Shown: positions 41,151 to 53,466 of the stretch, in pieces
Position numbering within the stretch: position 1 is the first letter of the stretch
Layout: each line of letters begins with the position of its first letter
Assembly (NCBI GenBank): GCA_034509755.1
Contig: CM067543.1
Span: forward strand, 16,554,954 to 16,618,953
Direction: 5' to 3'
Length of the DNA stretch: 64,000 bases
DNA from: Anisodus tanguticus
Taxonomy: Eukaryota > Streptophyta > Magnoliopsida > Solanales > Solanaceae
The notes under the pieces: model-generated
What the model was told of the DNA's origin: nothing
Database searches by the model: none
What the model saw: only the letters and a program-made list of their open reading frames with translations
Translations under genes and position numbers: made by a program

Positions 41151-42287
41151 TTGAAATTCAGAACAATAAATTCTCTGTGGGAAAATTACATGTGGAATAA
41201 GTATTGTAAGAAGAATATTCCATATAATGTGCAATGGATCGAGAGGGGGTCTCAGGCATGGAAAATGATGATAGAAGTATGGGACAATATGGAGCAGAAA
41301 ATGTGGTGGAAACCTAAGAGTGGCACTTCAAATATTTGGTTTGATGAGTTGACCAGGTTAGGTGCACTCAGTTATGTTGTTCCTAGTAACTGGTCAATTG
41401 ATGAAAGTGTGGAAGATGTGTCTGAGCTAATGCAACTCTTTCCTGAGGAAATAGTGCAACATATTACCCAGGAGATTTGCATGAATGGTAGTTCACAACA
41501 ATGGGATACACCTTGGTGGATGCCAACCATCACTGGAAAGTTTACAGTTGCAAGTGCATGGGAGTTAGTGATACAAAGGGCTCATGAGACCGTTTCGTAC
41601 CAGAACATGTGGGTTAGAGTTGCCTTTTAAGATTTTTAATTTTTTGTTGAAGACTTTGGAAATTTAAAATTCTTGTGGATGAGGTGTTGGCTAGTATTGG
41701 TATATCTGTTGTTTCCAAATGTTGTTTTTGTACTACTTCTCATCAGGATATAATTGATAACTAATTCTTAGTAGGCACATTTGTTGACAAGATTTGGAGG
41801 ATGTTCAATTCAGCTGCATGTCTCAATTTCACATGTACACAAGTCAAGCGTGTTGTTAGAACCTGATGGGCAACATATTATCATTACAAGCTTAAACTAG
41901 TTTTCAAGGTTGTTCCTGCAATATTAATATGGCAAATATGGAAATGAAGAAATAATCAGAAACATAGAGGGAAAATGACCTTCAATAGGGTTGTTCATCA
42001 GATCAACTTCAACGTATACATGCTATGTAAGGTGAAATTTTTTGGGATTCAAAATATGCCAAAGAAGTGGTCTCTAATTAACCAGTATTTTGAAGAGTAC
42101 ATACCAAGAGTAGTGTGTAGAGTGGTGAAAAAGAAATTCCTAGTAGCAGGATGGGTCAAATACAATTATGATGGAGCTTCCAATGAAAATCCTGGTCCAA
42201 GCTTAGCTGCATACTGCATCAGAGATGAAGGGGAAAATTTAGTACATGTTAAAGTTAGAAGATTACATGTTGTTACTATTGTAGTTG
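41151..42287 (+). pseudogene. L1-type LINE 3' coding part: zf-RVT region and RNase H
   Basis: The open frame 41151-41630 reads INSLWENYMWNKYCKKNIPY, DNMEQKMWWKPKSGTSNIWFD, and TPWWMPTITGKFTVASAWELV, the region after RT in plant L1 LINEs. Broken frames follow. The frame 41975-42292 ends with AGWVKYNYDGASNENPGPSLA and YCIRDEGENLVHVKVRRLHVV, the start of the LINE RNase H (family N/C-x-D-G-A-S). It is cut at 42287 by the Tekay-like LTR. RT and endonuclease are absent: 5' truncated, as usual for LINEs. Confidence 0.85.
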
Positions 42288-45013
42288 TGTAACGACTAGA
42301 AAAGTTGTTTTGGTTACATTATCCTGAAATATCTAAATTACCCTTTTCGAGACTTTATTTTCTTATGTGTGACTTACGGGGATGAGTGGTATGGCTCCCG
42401 AGGAGTTCTCATAGGTTTTGGATCATTTTGATAAGTTTGAAAAATCTTAAGTTAAGATAATAGAGAGGTTTGACTCATTTATGACTTAGTCACCTTTTGG
42501 TTCAGTTCGTCGGTTCTAATAGCTTTGAAATGACATTTATGACTTAGTCGCGCCTTTGGTTCAGTTTCCGAGGTGTCCATGTGTGTTTTGAGGGTCTCTT
42601 TGTAAATTTGTAGAATTAGAACTTAAGAGTTGACTTTAGTCAAACCCGAGCCTTAGAGACCTTTTATGAGAAATTCAAGTGTGCGTGCAGGCATGGAATG
42701 TATTTTCTGATAGGAATGCATAATTGGTTTGTGTCTGGGAGGTCCCGGGAGTGTTTCGGGAGTAGATAAGTTTTGGGCATTGATGGTGTCTGGTGTTCTC
42801 CCCAGCGCCCTTGGTTACGCTTCCACGAGTCTGCTTTAGCAAAGGTCCGCTCACAGAAGCGAGGTTCGTCCATAAGCCAAAGTTCAACCTTTGCGGACAG
42901 GTTCCTCGCAGGGGCGGGTGCGCTTCAGCGACATTTTCCTTCACCCCAGCAGGTGGTTGGGTTTTTAAGTGGGTTCGCCCTAGCGGATAGGGTTTCTGTT
43001 GGAGCGTGCCGCTCCTGCGGAAACACTGTTCAAATTATAAGAATTGAAGACCTAAAATCCTTTTCTCATTTTGAAATATTCCTCTTGGTTCTAGAGCTTG
43101 GGTAGTAAGTTTCTCGGAGTATTAGGGGAAAATCATCATTAAGGTAACTTTTCACCCTTCTATTAATGTGTTCAAGTTATATTATGTCTTAAGCATAATT
43201 ATTAAATAGGGGAAGATAAGAGGAAACCATTTTTGGGAATAACATAGTTGTGTTTGGGGGTTGGTGATTGATTTGTTATTGTTGATATTATAAACTAGTG
43301 ATGTATTAGACTAGTAGATGATGTTTAATTGACCAATTGCATGTTATAAACCCTTTTGGGAAATTGGTGAAATTTCTAGAGTTAGAATTGGGGCTTTTGC
43401 CAATTTATGAAATTGAGGACCCAATTGGGGTTCGTTGCTAAATTAACGTGAGACTATGACTATCTAGCATGTGTTGGTACTATTTGGGTAGAAAGTTTAT
43501 ATTTTTATAATATGGTCCCGGGGTTCCTTTGTAACTTCTGCTTTGAAACAACGAAGTTGAGACTTACTAGACTCTAGTATAGCGTTATGTGTTGGTATGC
43601 GAATAATGAACTAATGGGAGAAATTGGAATTGGAGGTCCCATATTAGTGAGGTGACGAGCACTAATATTGATACTGGTGAATTGATCTTGGGTTAATAAT
43701 GAACTAGTATGATTACTTAAAGGAGTTTATATGTTTAGCCTTCGGGCCACAGGCGCGGTGCATAAATCCGCTTAGGTTTGATATGCTTGCTGATTATTTG
43801 CGCTTGTATCCATGTTTGATTCTTATATCCTTGACTTGACAGGTTATGCATTCATCACTCTATATCTTATCTGATAATTGGAAAGGAACTTTTAATACTA
43901 ATTGTATTGTTATGATTATTGTATGGTGTACACATATCCATCTCATTCATACATATTATATTGGCATATGAACTGTTGAGTTACTGTTGAGAGGGGCTTG
44001 GTAACCCGGTTGTTGGATATGGTACGTGATACGAGAGTGATGACTGATAATGATACTTTAGCCACAGATCTAGTATCTGATAGGACATTCCGGATGGATA
44101 GATGGACCTCACGAGTCCCCCATGGGTCACGTGATGCATGTACTATAGCAATGTATGTATATCGGGTATATATGGCCATTACATATATACATATCATTTG
44201 TATTGCATTCATTCTCATTTTGATATGTATTTTATGTTGTATGTACTCTATGTTGATTTCTGATAATTATATGACCTTATGACTTGATGAAGGAAATATT
44301 GATACCTTAGACTTATAATTGTTGTGAAGTTGAATTGTGACACTTGATGTGACTAGAAATCCCTGTTATGGGGTTTAGCATGGGTTGTTAACGATATTGA
44401 AGACTGTGATAAGGATCGTGAACCTAGATAATACATGTACAATTCTGAAATATAGCACTATTAAATACTTGGATAATTGACTCTTATTATTGCTTAACTA
44501 ACTAACTAGTAGAGAGGTATCAGATAGTACCAACCCTCGCCCCCGTTATAGCTAGGGTAGGTCGACGATGTTGCTGAGTACACGTGTTTCCCTTACTCAC
44601 TCTACGCTTGCTGCACTCTATGTGCAGGTACTGAGATAGGAGACGGCGGAGCAGCTGATAATGCATAGTTTGTTAGTGATCATTTGAAGAGTCCAGGGTA
44701 AGCCGCTGATGTATTCCCGACACTGGAATTATTTTTACCTATTTTTATGGTTCCCGTCTTTGTCATATTTGGACATCTTACGTATTTCCTATTTAGACTT
44801 GTATTTAGATATTCAGAGCTTGTACTAATGACTACCGGATCTACTTGGGGCTTTCTTTCAGACTATGCATTTATTGTTAAGACTTGGTAAATTATTTCTT
44901 TTTTACTTCTTTATTTCTGCATTTAATTCTGCATTATCCTATGTTGTATGTTGGGTTCGCCTACGGATTATGATAGGTTCCCTCATGGCACAATAGGATT
45001 TGGGGACGTGACA
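42288..45013 (+). repeat. 5' LTR of the Tekay-like element
   Basis: TG...CA termini: TGTAACGACTAGAAAAG and TTTGGGGACGTGACA. It contains a GC-rich motif cluster (42810-43030), and ATGGTACGTGATACGAGAGTG with GGGTCACGTGATGCATG (44019-44140), both shared with the solo LTR at 16849-21613. Confidence 0.9.
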
Positions 45014-45015
45014 AA

Positions 45016-45036
45016 TTGGTATCATATCACTAGGTT
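45016..45036 (+). promoter_or_regulatory. primer binding site, degenerate
   Basis: TTGGTATCATATCACTAGG starts two bases after the LTR end. It matches the tRNA-Met type PBS with changes after TGGTATCA. Confidence 0.82.
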
Positions 45037-45211
45037 AATTGTCTTATGAGTACAAAAGTGATGTCTAGTAGATTCTTGCAGATCAGTACGAAGAGCTCCA
45101 TACCTATCTTAGATAGGCTGTAAGACATTTAGGAAACTTTAATTCTTTCATTCTTTCGTGCGTTTCTATATAATTGAATTTTAAATATCTTTATTTCGCT
45201 CTTTCTCACAG

Positions 45212-46514
45212 ATGGTGAAGACATATTCTGCAGCAGGAGGAGATTAGGATCTCACACCTGTAAATACACCAGTTATTAGAGGTAGTACGCAGGGCAGGGG
45301 GCGAGGTAGAGGCAAAGGTAGACCTCGTCTTATTTCCCGAGGTCGAGCACCTGCAGTTTCTCGGGCTCGTGACTGTGCAGAGTCTCTAGGGCCTGAGGCT
45401 ATTCCGAAGGATAATGAGGATCAGATTGAGGAGGATGAATAGGGTCAGGATGGTGGGGCCGAACCGGATCAGGTGCCCCCAGTTTCATTGCCAGTATTAT
45501 AGGACACTCTAGTCCACATGATGAGCTTCTTGGAGACTATAGCTCAGGATATTCATCCAGCCACTTCTGACGATTCTCATACTAGGGTTGGAGGACAAAC
45601 TCTTGACCATGCTGCTATACCAGTATTTTGGATATCAGGGGTTCGTCCAGCACCTACTGAGGTTCTTTAGTTTCTTGGTGTGATTATACCTGGTCTTGCT
45701 ACACCTCTAGCTGCACAACATATTATGTCGATTGAGGAGCAGAAGATATTCGAGAGGTTCAAAAAGTTGGATCCTTCTAGATATGATGGGAATCCAAGGA
45801 TGATGCGTATGAGTTCTTGATTAGTTGCCATGAAAGGTTGCACAACCTCAGATTAGTGGAGTCTTACGGCATTGATTACACTACCTTTTAGACGGCCGGA
45901 CATGCCAAGTAGTGGTGGCAGTCTTATCTTGAGCCTAGACCAGTAGGGTCCTATCCTATGACTTGTGTTTTATTTATCTAGATCTTCTTGGAGAAGTTTG
46001 TGCCTCGCAGTTTCAGAGTGAGGAGACGAGCTCGGTTCGAGGGGTTACGCCAGGGGCATATGTCTATGATCGAGTATGAGATGTATTTCCATACATTGTC
46101 ACGCCATGCCCTGATAATTTTCCCTGATGAGGCTAAGACAGTAAGGAGGTTCACCAATGGGTTAGTATGTCCTCTAAGGTTGATTGCAGGACAGTTGGCT
46201 GCCACGGGTTCTACCTACAGCAAAAAGAGCCAGCATTCTTGTACATCATATAATTCGAGGCAATTAACCTCGAGTTCTTATCGGCCTTCTAGTTGTGGTG
46301 GTCATACTGTGGTGCTAGTTCTTCTTCTCAGCCAAAAGCAGCTCCGAGAGGATGTTATGAGTGTGGTGACCTTGGGCATTTTAAGAGGGATTTTGCCTCA
46401 GACTCAGGCGTGGTGGACAACACCAGGGTTCTCAGGGTTCAGGATCTAGAGGAGTATGACAGCCAGCTAGAGACATGTCCCAGGGTGCTAGAGGTGGTTC
46501 TCAAGACAACATAA
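45212..46514 (+). pseudogene. gag: Tekay-like gag, broken
   Basis: From ATG at 45212: MVKTYSAAGGD, stop, then a Gly/Arg-rich N-terminus RGRGRGKGRPRLISRGRAPA typical of Del/Tekay gag, and LDPSRYDGNPRM of the capsid start (about 45766-45805). Later frames carry FHTLSRHALIIFPDEAKTVRRF (46090-46155). The nucleocapsid reads CYECGDLGHFKRDFASDSG (46350-46405): C, C and H are there but the fourth ligand is Phe instead of Cys. More than six stops and several frameshifts. Confidence 0.82.
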
Positions 46515-46946
46515 GTGGCCCACAGATTGGTCTATGTGGTGATTAGTCCGGATGAGGTGGCAGACGTAGAGGTGCTCATACTGCGGGTGATCATGGCCAA
46601 TTCTATACATTTTCAGGTAGACCCGAGGCAAAGGCCTCTGATCAAAGGTACTCTTTCAGTTTGCCATCGACCTGCTACAATATTGTTTTATCTAGTGTCT
46701 ACCTATTCATATGTGTTTTCCTACTTTGCTTTGAGTTTGGACTTTATGTGTGAATCTCTATCCATGCCTATTCATGTTTCTACATATGTTGGGGATTTTG
46801 TAGTGGTAGATAGTGCTTATTTGGGTTGTGTAGTTATGTTGATGGGGTATGATACTCAGGTAGACTTGAAGGTTTTTCATATGGTAGATTTTGATGCTAT
46901 TTTAGGTATGGACTGGTTAGCTCCATATCATGTTATCCTAGATTGA
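46515..46946 (+). pseudogene. Tekay-like protease with lost catalytic Asp
   Basis: The frame reads LIKGTLSVCHRPATILFYLVSTYSYVFSYFA. The family motif is LFDPGSTYSYVS, so the catalytic D-P-G-S reads Y-L-V-S. The C-terminal part VDFDAILGMDWLAPYHVILD is well preserved. The frame is open for 143 codons but cannot encode an active aspartic protease. Confidence 0.88.
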
Positions 46947-47080
46947 TATGCCAAGACCGTTACCTTATCCATGCATGGCATTCCTCAGTTAGTTTGGAAG
47001 GTACTCTTAGTCAGTATTTGAAAAGGGTGATCTCATTTCTAAAAGATCAGGAGATGGTAGAGAAAGGGTGTCATTCTTAA

Positions 47081-47996
47081 TTGGCCAATTTTTGTGATTC
47101 TAGTGCAGATAGTCCTTCCTTGGAGTCAGTTCCAGTAGTTTGGAAGTATCCAGAGGTGTTTCCTATGGACCTTTACAGTGTTCTATTGGACCATGATATC
47201 GACTTTTATATTGACCTAGAGCCAGGAACTCAGCCCATTCCTATCGCTCCATATCAGATAGCATCGACCGAGTTGAGGGAATTGATGGAGAAATTACAGG
47301 ATCTATTGAGTAAGAGATTCATTTGTCCATGTGTTTCGCCATGGGGTTCTCTAGTATTGTTCATCAAGAAGAAAGATGGGTCTATGTGCATGTGTATTGA
47401 TTACACGCAGCTGAACAAGGTGACCATTAAGAAAAAGTATCCTATTCCGCAAATTGATGACTTATTCGATCAGCTACAGGGTGTTTTGGTCCTTTTTAAC
47501 ATTGACTTGAGGTCCAGCTATCATCAGCTGAGGTCAAGGCTAAAGATGTTCCTAAGACAGCCTTCCAGACTAGACATGGGCATTATGAGTTTCTAGTGAT
47601 GTCATTTGGTTAACTAATGCACCTGCAGCCTTTATGAAGTTGATGAATGAGGTGTTGAGACCCTACTTGGATTCATTCGTGATTGTTTTTATAAATGATA
47701 TCTTGATATACTCATGGAGCAAGGAGGATCACGAGCAACGATTGAGGTTCATGCTTGGTATTTTGAAGGAGAAGCAACTACATGCAAAGTTTTCTAAGTG
47801 TGACTTATGGATGATTTTGGTAGCTTTATTGGGTCGTGTGGTGACTAAGGATGGTATTATTGTAGATCCCAAGAATATCGAGGCGATTCAAGATTGGATG
47901 CGACCTACTTCAGTTCCTGAGGTTTGGAGTTTAGTTGGCCTCACAGGGTATTATTGGCAATTCATAAAGGGATTTCATCCATTGCAGCTCCGTTGA
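47081..47996 (+). pseudogene. pol: Tekay-like reverse transcriptase, frameshifted
   Basis: First frame (to 47596): DLYSVLLDHDIDFYIDLEPGTQPI, then PWGSLVLFIKKKDGSMCMCIDY, QLNKVTIKKKYPIPQIDDLFDQLQG, FNIDLRSSYHQL, with a +/-1 shift near 47525. Second frame (47634-47996): MKLMNEVLRPYLDSFVIVFINDILIYS, where the catalytic box normally F/Y-I-D-D reads F-I-N-D. Thumb LRFMLGILKEKQLHAKFSKC follows. Both the frameshift and the Asp-to-Asn change inactivate it. Confidence 0.9.
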
Positions 47997-48651
47997 CCAG
48001 TTGACTCAGAAGGAAGTTCCATTTAAGTGGTCCGAGGATTGTGAGGCAAGCTTTCAAAAGCTCAAGGCCTTATTGACTACCACTCCGATTTCGACCTTAT
48101 CAATTGAGAAATAGAGCTTTACTGTGTATTGTGATACTTATGGAGTGGGTCTTGGGTGTATATTTATGCTGAAAGGGAAAGTGGTAGCCTATGGTTTGAG
48201 GCAATTGAAGGTTCATGAAAATAATTATCCCACCCATGACTTAAAGTTGGCGGAAATCATGTTTGTTGTGGAGATTTAGAGGCATTATCTCTACAGGGTG
48301 CATTGTGAGGTCTACAACGACCATCGTAGTCTTTAGTACTTGTTCAATCAGAAGGATCTTAATTTGAGATAGCATATATGGTTAGATCTTCTGAAAGATT
48401 ATGACATGACTATCTTATATCACCCGGGAAAAATAAATGTGTTAGTGCACACCTTGAGTCGCAAGGCGGTGAACATGGGTAGTTTGGCTATGTTGCATAT
48501 TGGAGAGCGCACTATAGTTATGGACGTTCAGTCTTTGGCAAATTGGTTTGTTAGGCTTGAAATATAAGAGTCTGGTAGAGTGTTAGCCTATGTGGAGGCA
48601 CGGTCTTCTTTGTTGGAGTAGATTACATCTCAGCAGTTAGATGATATTCAG
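47997..48651 (+). pseudogene. Tekay-like RNase H
   Basis: The reading line KEVPFKWSEDCEASFQKLKALL, FTVYCDTYGVGLGCIFM (first catalytic Asp), NNYPTHDLKLAEIMFVVEI, stop, RHYLYRVHCEVYNDHRSL, stop, YLFNQKDLNLR, stop, then LLKDYDMTILYHPGKINVLVHTLSRKA. D-x-x-x-L positions (THDLKLAEIMF) and the final A-D-A-L-S reading H-T-L-S show decay. About five stops in 200 codons. Confidence 0.82.
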
Positions 48652-48984
48652 TTGTGCAAGATCCGTTACAAGGTGTTGTGGGGAGAGGCAAAGGAGGTTG
48701 TTATTGATAGCGATGGTGTTTTGAGGATCAAAGTTCGAGTATGTATTCCTAGGGTGGGTGACTTGATTCGATTGATTATGGAGGAGGCCTATAGTTTGAG
48801 GTACTCAATTTATCCAGGGCCTATGAAAATGTACTATGACTTGAAACAACAATATTGGTGGTGCAGATTGAAGAGGGACATAGTGGAGTTTGTGTCTCAG
48901 TGCTTGAATTGCCAACAAATGAAGTATGAGTCATTGGGACCAATTTCTACCCTTTGCAGAGTTTGCGTACAACAATATCTATAA
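48652..48984 (+). pseudogene. integrase zinc-binding domain
   Basis: The frame reads RVCIPRVGDLIRLIMEEAYSLRYSIYPGPMKMYYDLKQQYWWCRLKRDIVEFVSQCLNCQQMKYE by segments; the H-H-C-C module is seen as (A-Y-S-L-R-Y-S; the first His reads R) ... CLNC. After QQMKYESLGPIST the sequence jumps to the late integrase region, so the catalytic core with D, D and E is absent. Confidence 0.85.
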
Positions 48985-49571
48985 CTAGAGTATTGAGATG
49001 GCACCATTTAAGACATTGTACGGTTGGAGGTGTCGTTCTCCAGTCAGGTTGTTTAATTATTTCGAGGTTCGACCTTGGGGTACTGATCTTTTGAGAGATT
49101 CATTGGATAGGGTTAAGTTGATCCAGGATCGACCTCTTACAATCCAGAGCTAATAGAAGAGTTATGCAGATCGAAGAGTTCATCTCTTGGAGTTTATGGT
49201 TGGTGAGCGGGTTTTTGCAGAAGGTCTCACCCACGAAGGGTGTGATGAGGATCGGGAAGAAAGGAAAGCTTAGCGTAAGGTTTATTGGTCCTTTTAATAT
49301 TATGGACAGAGTTGGTGAGGTAGCTTATGAGTTGGCTTTACCTCCTGGGTTATCCGGTGTGGACCCTGTGTTTCATTTGTCGATGCTGAAGAAGTATGTT
49401 GTTGATGGTGCTCATGTGATTAGATTGGATTCTGTAATGCTTGATCAGAACCTAGCTTATGTGGATCGGCCTGTAGCAATTCTAGACATGCAAATTCGAA
49501 AGCTGAGGTCCAAGGAGATAGCTTCTCTGAAAGTTCAGTCGAGAAATTGCCCGGTGGAGGAAGCTACATAG
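48950..49571 (+). pseudogene. integrase tail and chromodomain-like end, with stop
   Basis: After the deletion the line resumes LPFAEFAYNN and IEMAPFKTLYGWRCRSPVRLF, then RVKLIQDRPLTIQS. The frame 49164-49571 contains KVSPTKGVMRIGKKGKLSVRF, GPFNIMDRVGEVAYELALP, FHLSMLKKYVV, then VAILDMQIRKLRSKEIASLK and NCPVEEAT and TAG. The expected family reading is ...EEATWE, so TGG has become TAG inside the chromodomain's conserved Trp. The chromodomain of such elements binds histone marks and steers integration. Confidence 0.87.
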
Positions 49572-49678
49572 GAGTCCGAGTATGATATGCATGCTAACTA
49601 CCCAGAGCTATTTGAAAGCTCATGTATTTTCCTTTTCTTTATCGTTCAAGGATGAAGGTTTATTCAGGTGGTACCTAA

Positions 49679-51848
49679 TGTAACGACTCAAAAAGTCCTT
49701 TTTCTTACTTTACCTTGAAATTCCTACATTACCATTCCTGAGTCTTTATTTGCTTGTGTGTGACTTTTGAGAATGGGTGGTATGGCTCCTGAGGAGTTCA
49801 GATAGGTTTCGGATCCTTTTGATAAGTTTGAGAAATCTCAAGTTAAGAGAATAGAGAGGTTTGATGCCTAGTTGACTTTTGAGTAAACGTGCTCTTTTCG
49901 GGATTTCATCAATTCCATTTGCTCCGAAATAACATTTATGACTTAATCGCGGCTTTGGTTTGGTTCCTGGGGAGCCGGGTGTGTTTTGAGGGTGTATTTG
50001 TAAAATTGTGAAATTAGAACTTAAGAGTGACTTTAGTCAAATCCGAGCCTTAGAGACTTTTTTCAGAAAATTCGAGTGTGTGTGCAGGTCTGGAATGTAT
50101 TTTCTGATAGGAATGCATGTTTGGTTTGTGTCTGGGAGGTCCCGAGAGTATTTTGACTCTTTGACGGGGAGTTGGTATGTTTTAGGCATTGTTGGTGTCT
50201 GGTGTTCGCACTAGAGCCCTTGGTTACGCTTCCACTGGTCCGCTTCAATGGAGGTCTAGCTCGTAGAAGTGAGGTTTGTCCATAAGCTGAGGTTTCGCCT
50301 AAGCAAACAGGTTCCTAGCATGGGCGGGTGCACCTCAGTGGCATTTCCCTTCGCCCCAGCAGGTGGTTGTATTTTTAAGTGGGTTCGCCCCAACGGGTAG
50401 GATTTCCGCTGGAGCATCGATTCTAGCGGAGCAGAAACACTGTTTAGATTATAAGAAATTGATACGTAGAATCCTTTTCTCATTCCTTAATATTCCTCTT
50501 GGTTCTAGAGCTTGGGCAGTAAGTTTCTTTGAGATTCAGGGGAAAATCATCATTAATGTAACTTTCCACCCTTCTATTAATGTGTTCTAGTTATATTATG
50601 TCTTACGCAAAATTCAAAAATGGGTGGAGATAAGAGGAGACCATTGTTGAGAATAAGAGAGTTGTGTTTGGGGATTTGGGGGTTGGTGATTGGTTTGTTG
50701 TTGTTGATATTATAAGCTAGTGATGTATTAGACTAGTAGATGATGTTTAATTGACTTGAGGATAAGCCCTTTTGAGAAATTGGGAGAATTTCTAGAGTTA
50801 GAATTGGGGCTTTTACGTATTCATGAATTGAGGACCCAATTGGGGTTCGTTGCTAAATTTACTTGAGACTATGACTATCTAGCATGTATTGGTACTTTTG
50901 GGAAGAAAAGTTTGTATTTTTATAATGTGGTCCCGAGGTTCCTTTATAATCTAGCTTGGGGTTTATGGGTATTGTTAAACTGTAATCTCATATAACTTAC
51001 ATGATTGACCAGAGTGGGCGCTTGAGGAGGCTCAGAGTAAAGTCAAGGCTACAACATGAGTTCTTCGTCTTCGAATCAACCAAGTTGAGACTTACTAGAC
51101 TCTAGTATAGCATTAAATTTAGGTATGCTAATAATGAACTAGTGGGAGAAATAGGGAATTGGGGGTCCCGTATTAGGAAGGTGACGAGCACTAATATGGA
51201 TACCGGTGAACTGATCTTAGGTAATAATGAACTAGTATGATTACTTGAAGGAGTTTAGGTGTTTAGCCTTCGGGCCACAAGCGTGGTGCATAAATTCGCT
51301 TAGGTTTGGTATGCTTGCTGATTATTTGGGCTTATAGCAATGATTGATGCTTATATCCTTAAATTGATTGGTCATGCATTCATCACTCTATATCTTGTCT
51401 AATAATTGAAAAGGAACTTATAATATTGATTGTATTATTATGTTGATTGTATGGTGTACACATATCCATCATATTTATACATATTATATTGGCATATGAA
51501 CTATTGAATTACTGCTGAGAGGGGCTTGGTAAGTAGGTTGTTGGATATGGTACATGATACAAGAGTGATGACTTATAATGACACTACAGCCACAGAGCTG
51601 GTAATCGATGGGACATTCCGGATCGGTATATGAACCATATGAGTCAACCATGGGTAACGTGAAGCAAATACTGTAACAACGTGTGTATACCGGGTACATT
51701 TGGCCATTGCATACATACATATCATTTGCATTGCATTAAATCTCATTTTTATATGTATTTGATACTGTGTGTACTCAGTGTTTATTTCTTATAATTATAT
51801 GATCTTATGACTTGATGAAGGAAATATTGATATATGAGACTTGTAATT
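49679..51848 (+). repeat. 3' LTR of the Tekay-like element, truncated
   Basis: It begins TGTAACGACTCAAAAAG. It is co-linear with the 5' LTR (GTATGGCTCC(T/C)GAGGAGTTC, GTCTGGTGTTC, ATGATGTTTAATTGAC, ATGACTTGATGAAGGAAATA) until about 51848, then similarity stops. The last roughly 690 bp of the LTR are missing. Confidence 0.85.
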
Positions 51849-52310
51849 CATGCTCATTCTTTTATATAGAACCTGAAAATGTACAACCTAGTTACTATAG
51901 CTTATTTTTAATATGGCAAAAAGAAAGTACATGTTGGTTTATGTTGATGCTAATACAAAATAGGAAGATACCGCTACATCCAAGATGTCCTAAAGACTAC
52001 TTAATGAGAACTTTGATCCGTACCACATGTGAGACTTGAAGCTGTGAAAGATGACATCAAGTCAAGGCTCTTGGAGATTTAGTTGTTAGGTTCTTGTTGA
52101 GTTTTTGATATTCTGCAATGTTGTTGGCTTTCCTCTTTCTATTTGCTGCATTTTTACTTTTGTTTTATTTTTCTTTTTTTGGTCAATCAACTTGAATTGG
52201 TTGATTTGTACATTCTCTCTTTTTTGGTTTAATAAATCCCCACCAAGCTTATTGGTGGTTTTTCTTATAAAAGAAATCTTTGAACTCAAAAAAAGTAATC
52301 ACCTACATTG
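51849..52310 (+). other. possible LINE 3' end
   Basis: The T-rich stretch 52080-52300 with TTTGGTTTAATAAATCCCCACC, a hairpin CCACCAAGCTTATTGGTGG (52242-52260) and a short A-run at 52288 looks like the 3' untranslated end of plant L1 LINEs. It may be the other side of the L1 broken at 42287, but I could not read the missing RNase H part here. Confidence 0.4.
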
Positions 52311-53466
52311 GGACTTACTACACAAATTGAGCTTAAGAACCTGGTCCCTATCCCCTTACAATTTATTTCAAACCCAAATCCTAATAAATGCCGACCTGAC
52401 ATTCATATATACTCAAGCAGTACAGAATGATATGTAACAATCTTTTGGTTTGAGTCTCACGACATTAAGTGGTGCATGCAAAATATTCCTCTTAAGGTTT
52501 TAACCAATTTATTTGTCAGAGATCTTGTACTTTCTTACTTATTGATAATGTCAAAAGAGGGAAGATTAAGTTCATTCATATATACACAGTTCATATGCCA
52601 ACAACATCAGATATATCAGGCATAGAAAAATCATGCCCATGGAAGATTGAAACTGGTCCAAGAATATTGAAATTGCCATACAGATACATATATATCCAAT
52701 TTGCTATTTATCACTTTACGTAAAAGAACTATTTCTTAGTTATAAAAGAACAGTCCTATTAGAAGATACTTAATCTAAAAGAATTATTTCTTACTGATAC
52801 AAGAACTGTCCTAGGCACTGGATGAGGTGTTATAATGAAGGAAGGAAAAAAAGAGGTATAAGGATGGAAAGATTATGAAGAAGGGTGGAGAGATAAGGTT
52901 GGAAACATATGTCCTAAGATAAAGAACTTGTTCCTTACACATCAAGTGACAACTTGTCTTCATCACAAGTTCTATATAACTTAGCCGCCTAACGAGTTGG
53001 AATGAGCGAAAGGTTAGTCAGTAGCAGGTTAAGTAATTCATCATAATTGCTTAGTCATGCGACCTAGCCATGAAGCAGGCTGCAATCAATGTAAGGTGAA
53101 GTCTGAGTATTCTAAGTAATCCTTCTTACTTCGTCTTACCGACTCAGTGAGCTTACAAATCTTGTTGAATTCGAGAGTGAACTACTGAAAGCTTACAAAC
53201 CTTGTACAATGAGCATTAGTTGTATCAACATAAAGTTGTAGTGTTATAAATACATACAAATGGTTCTAAGATAGACGATTGTCAACATAGTAGCAATATT
53301 TAAGGGGGAAAGAAACTATCCAGATCTGAAGAATGAAGTAACCTGGTCAGAACTGCAGTTGTAGAAGATGATTCTTATTTGAAGATGAAGAAGAAGTTGG
53401 ACAACATGCACATGAAGATCTATGAAGCTGTTATGTGTTTGTCATCATCAAAAAGGGGGAAATGAT
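52311..53466. other. no gene; Copia-like polypurine tract at its right edge
   Basis: No frame of note. At 53440-53464, GTCATCATCAAAAAGGGGGA followed by AATGAT is like the end of SIRE/Tork Copia internal regions (purine tract before the 3' LTR). The Tekay-like LTR begins at 53467, so it may have inserted at or near such an LTR start. Confidence 0.4.

Larger units (their letters stand above)
42288..51848 (+). mobile_element. Tekay/Del-like chromovirus, 3' LTR truncated
   Basis: 5' LTR 42288-45013, PBS at 45016, gag, protease, RT, RNase H, partial integrase with a chromodomain-like tail, then a truncated 3' LTR. LTRs start TGTAACGACT and the 5' LTR ends GGGGACGTGACA. Many inactivating changes. 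It interrupts an L1 LINE on the left. The right boundary is where similarity to the 5' LTR ends (near 44325 in that copy). Confidence 0.9.

Noticed and set aside
43998..44282. Open frame of 94 codons in plus and 91 in minus
   Set aside because: Inside the Tekay-like LTR; the homologous LTR places do not keep the frame.
52105..52437. Hydrophobic 110-codon frame that looks like membrane segments
   Set aside because: It is a T-rich stretch translated to Phe/Leu. No start context and no homology I recognise.
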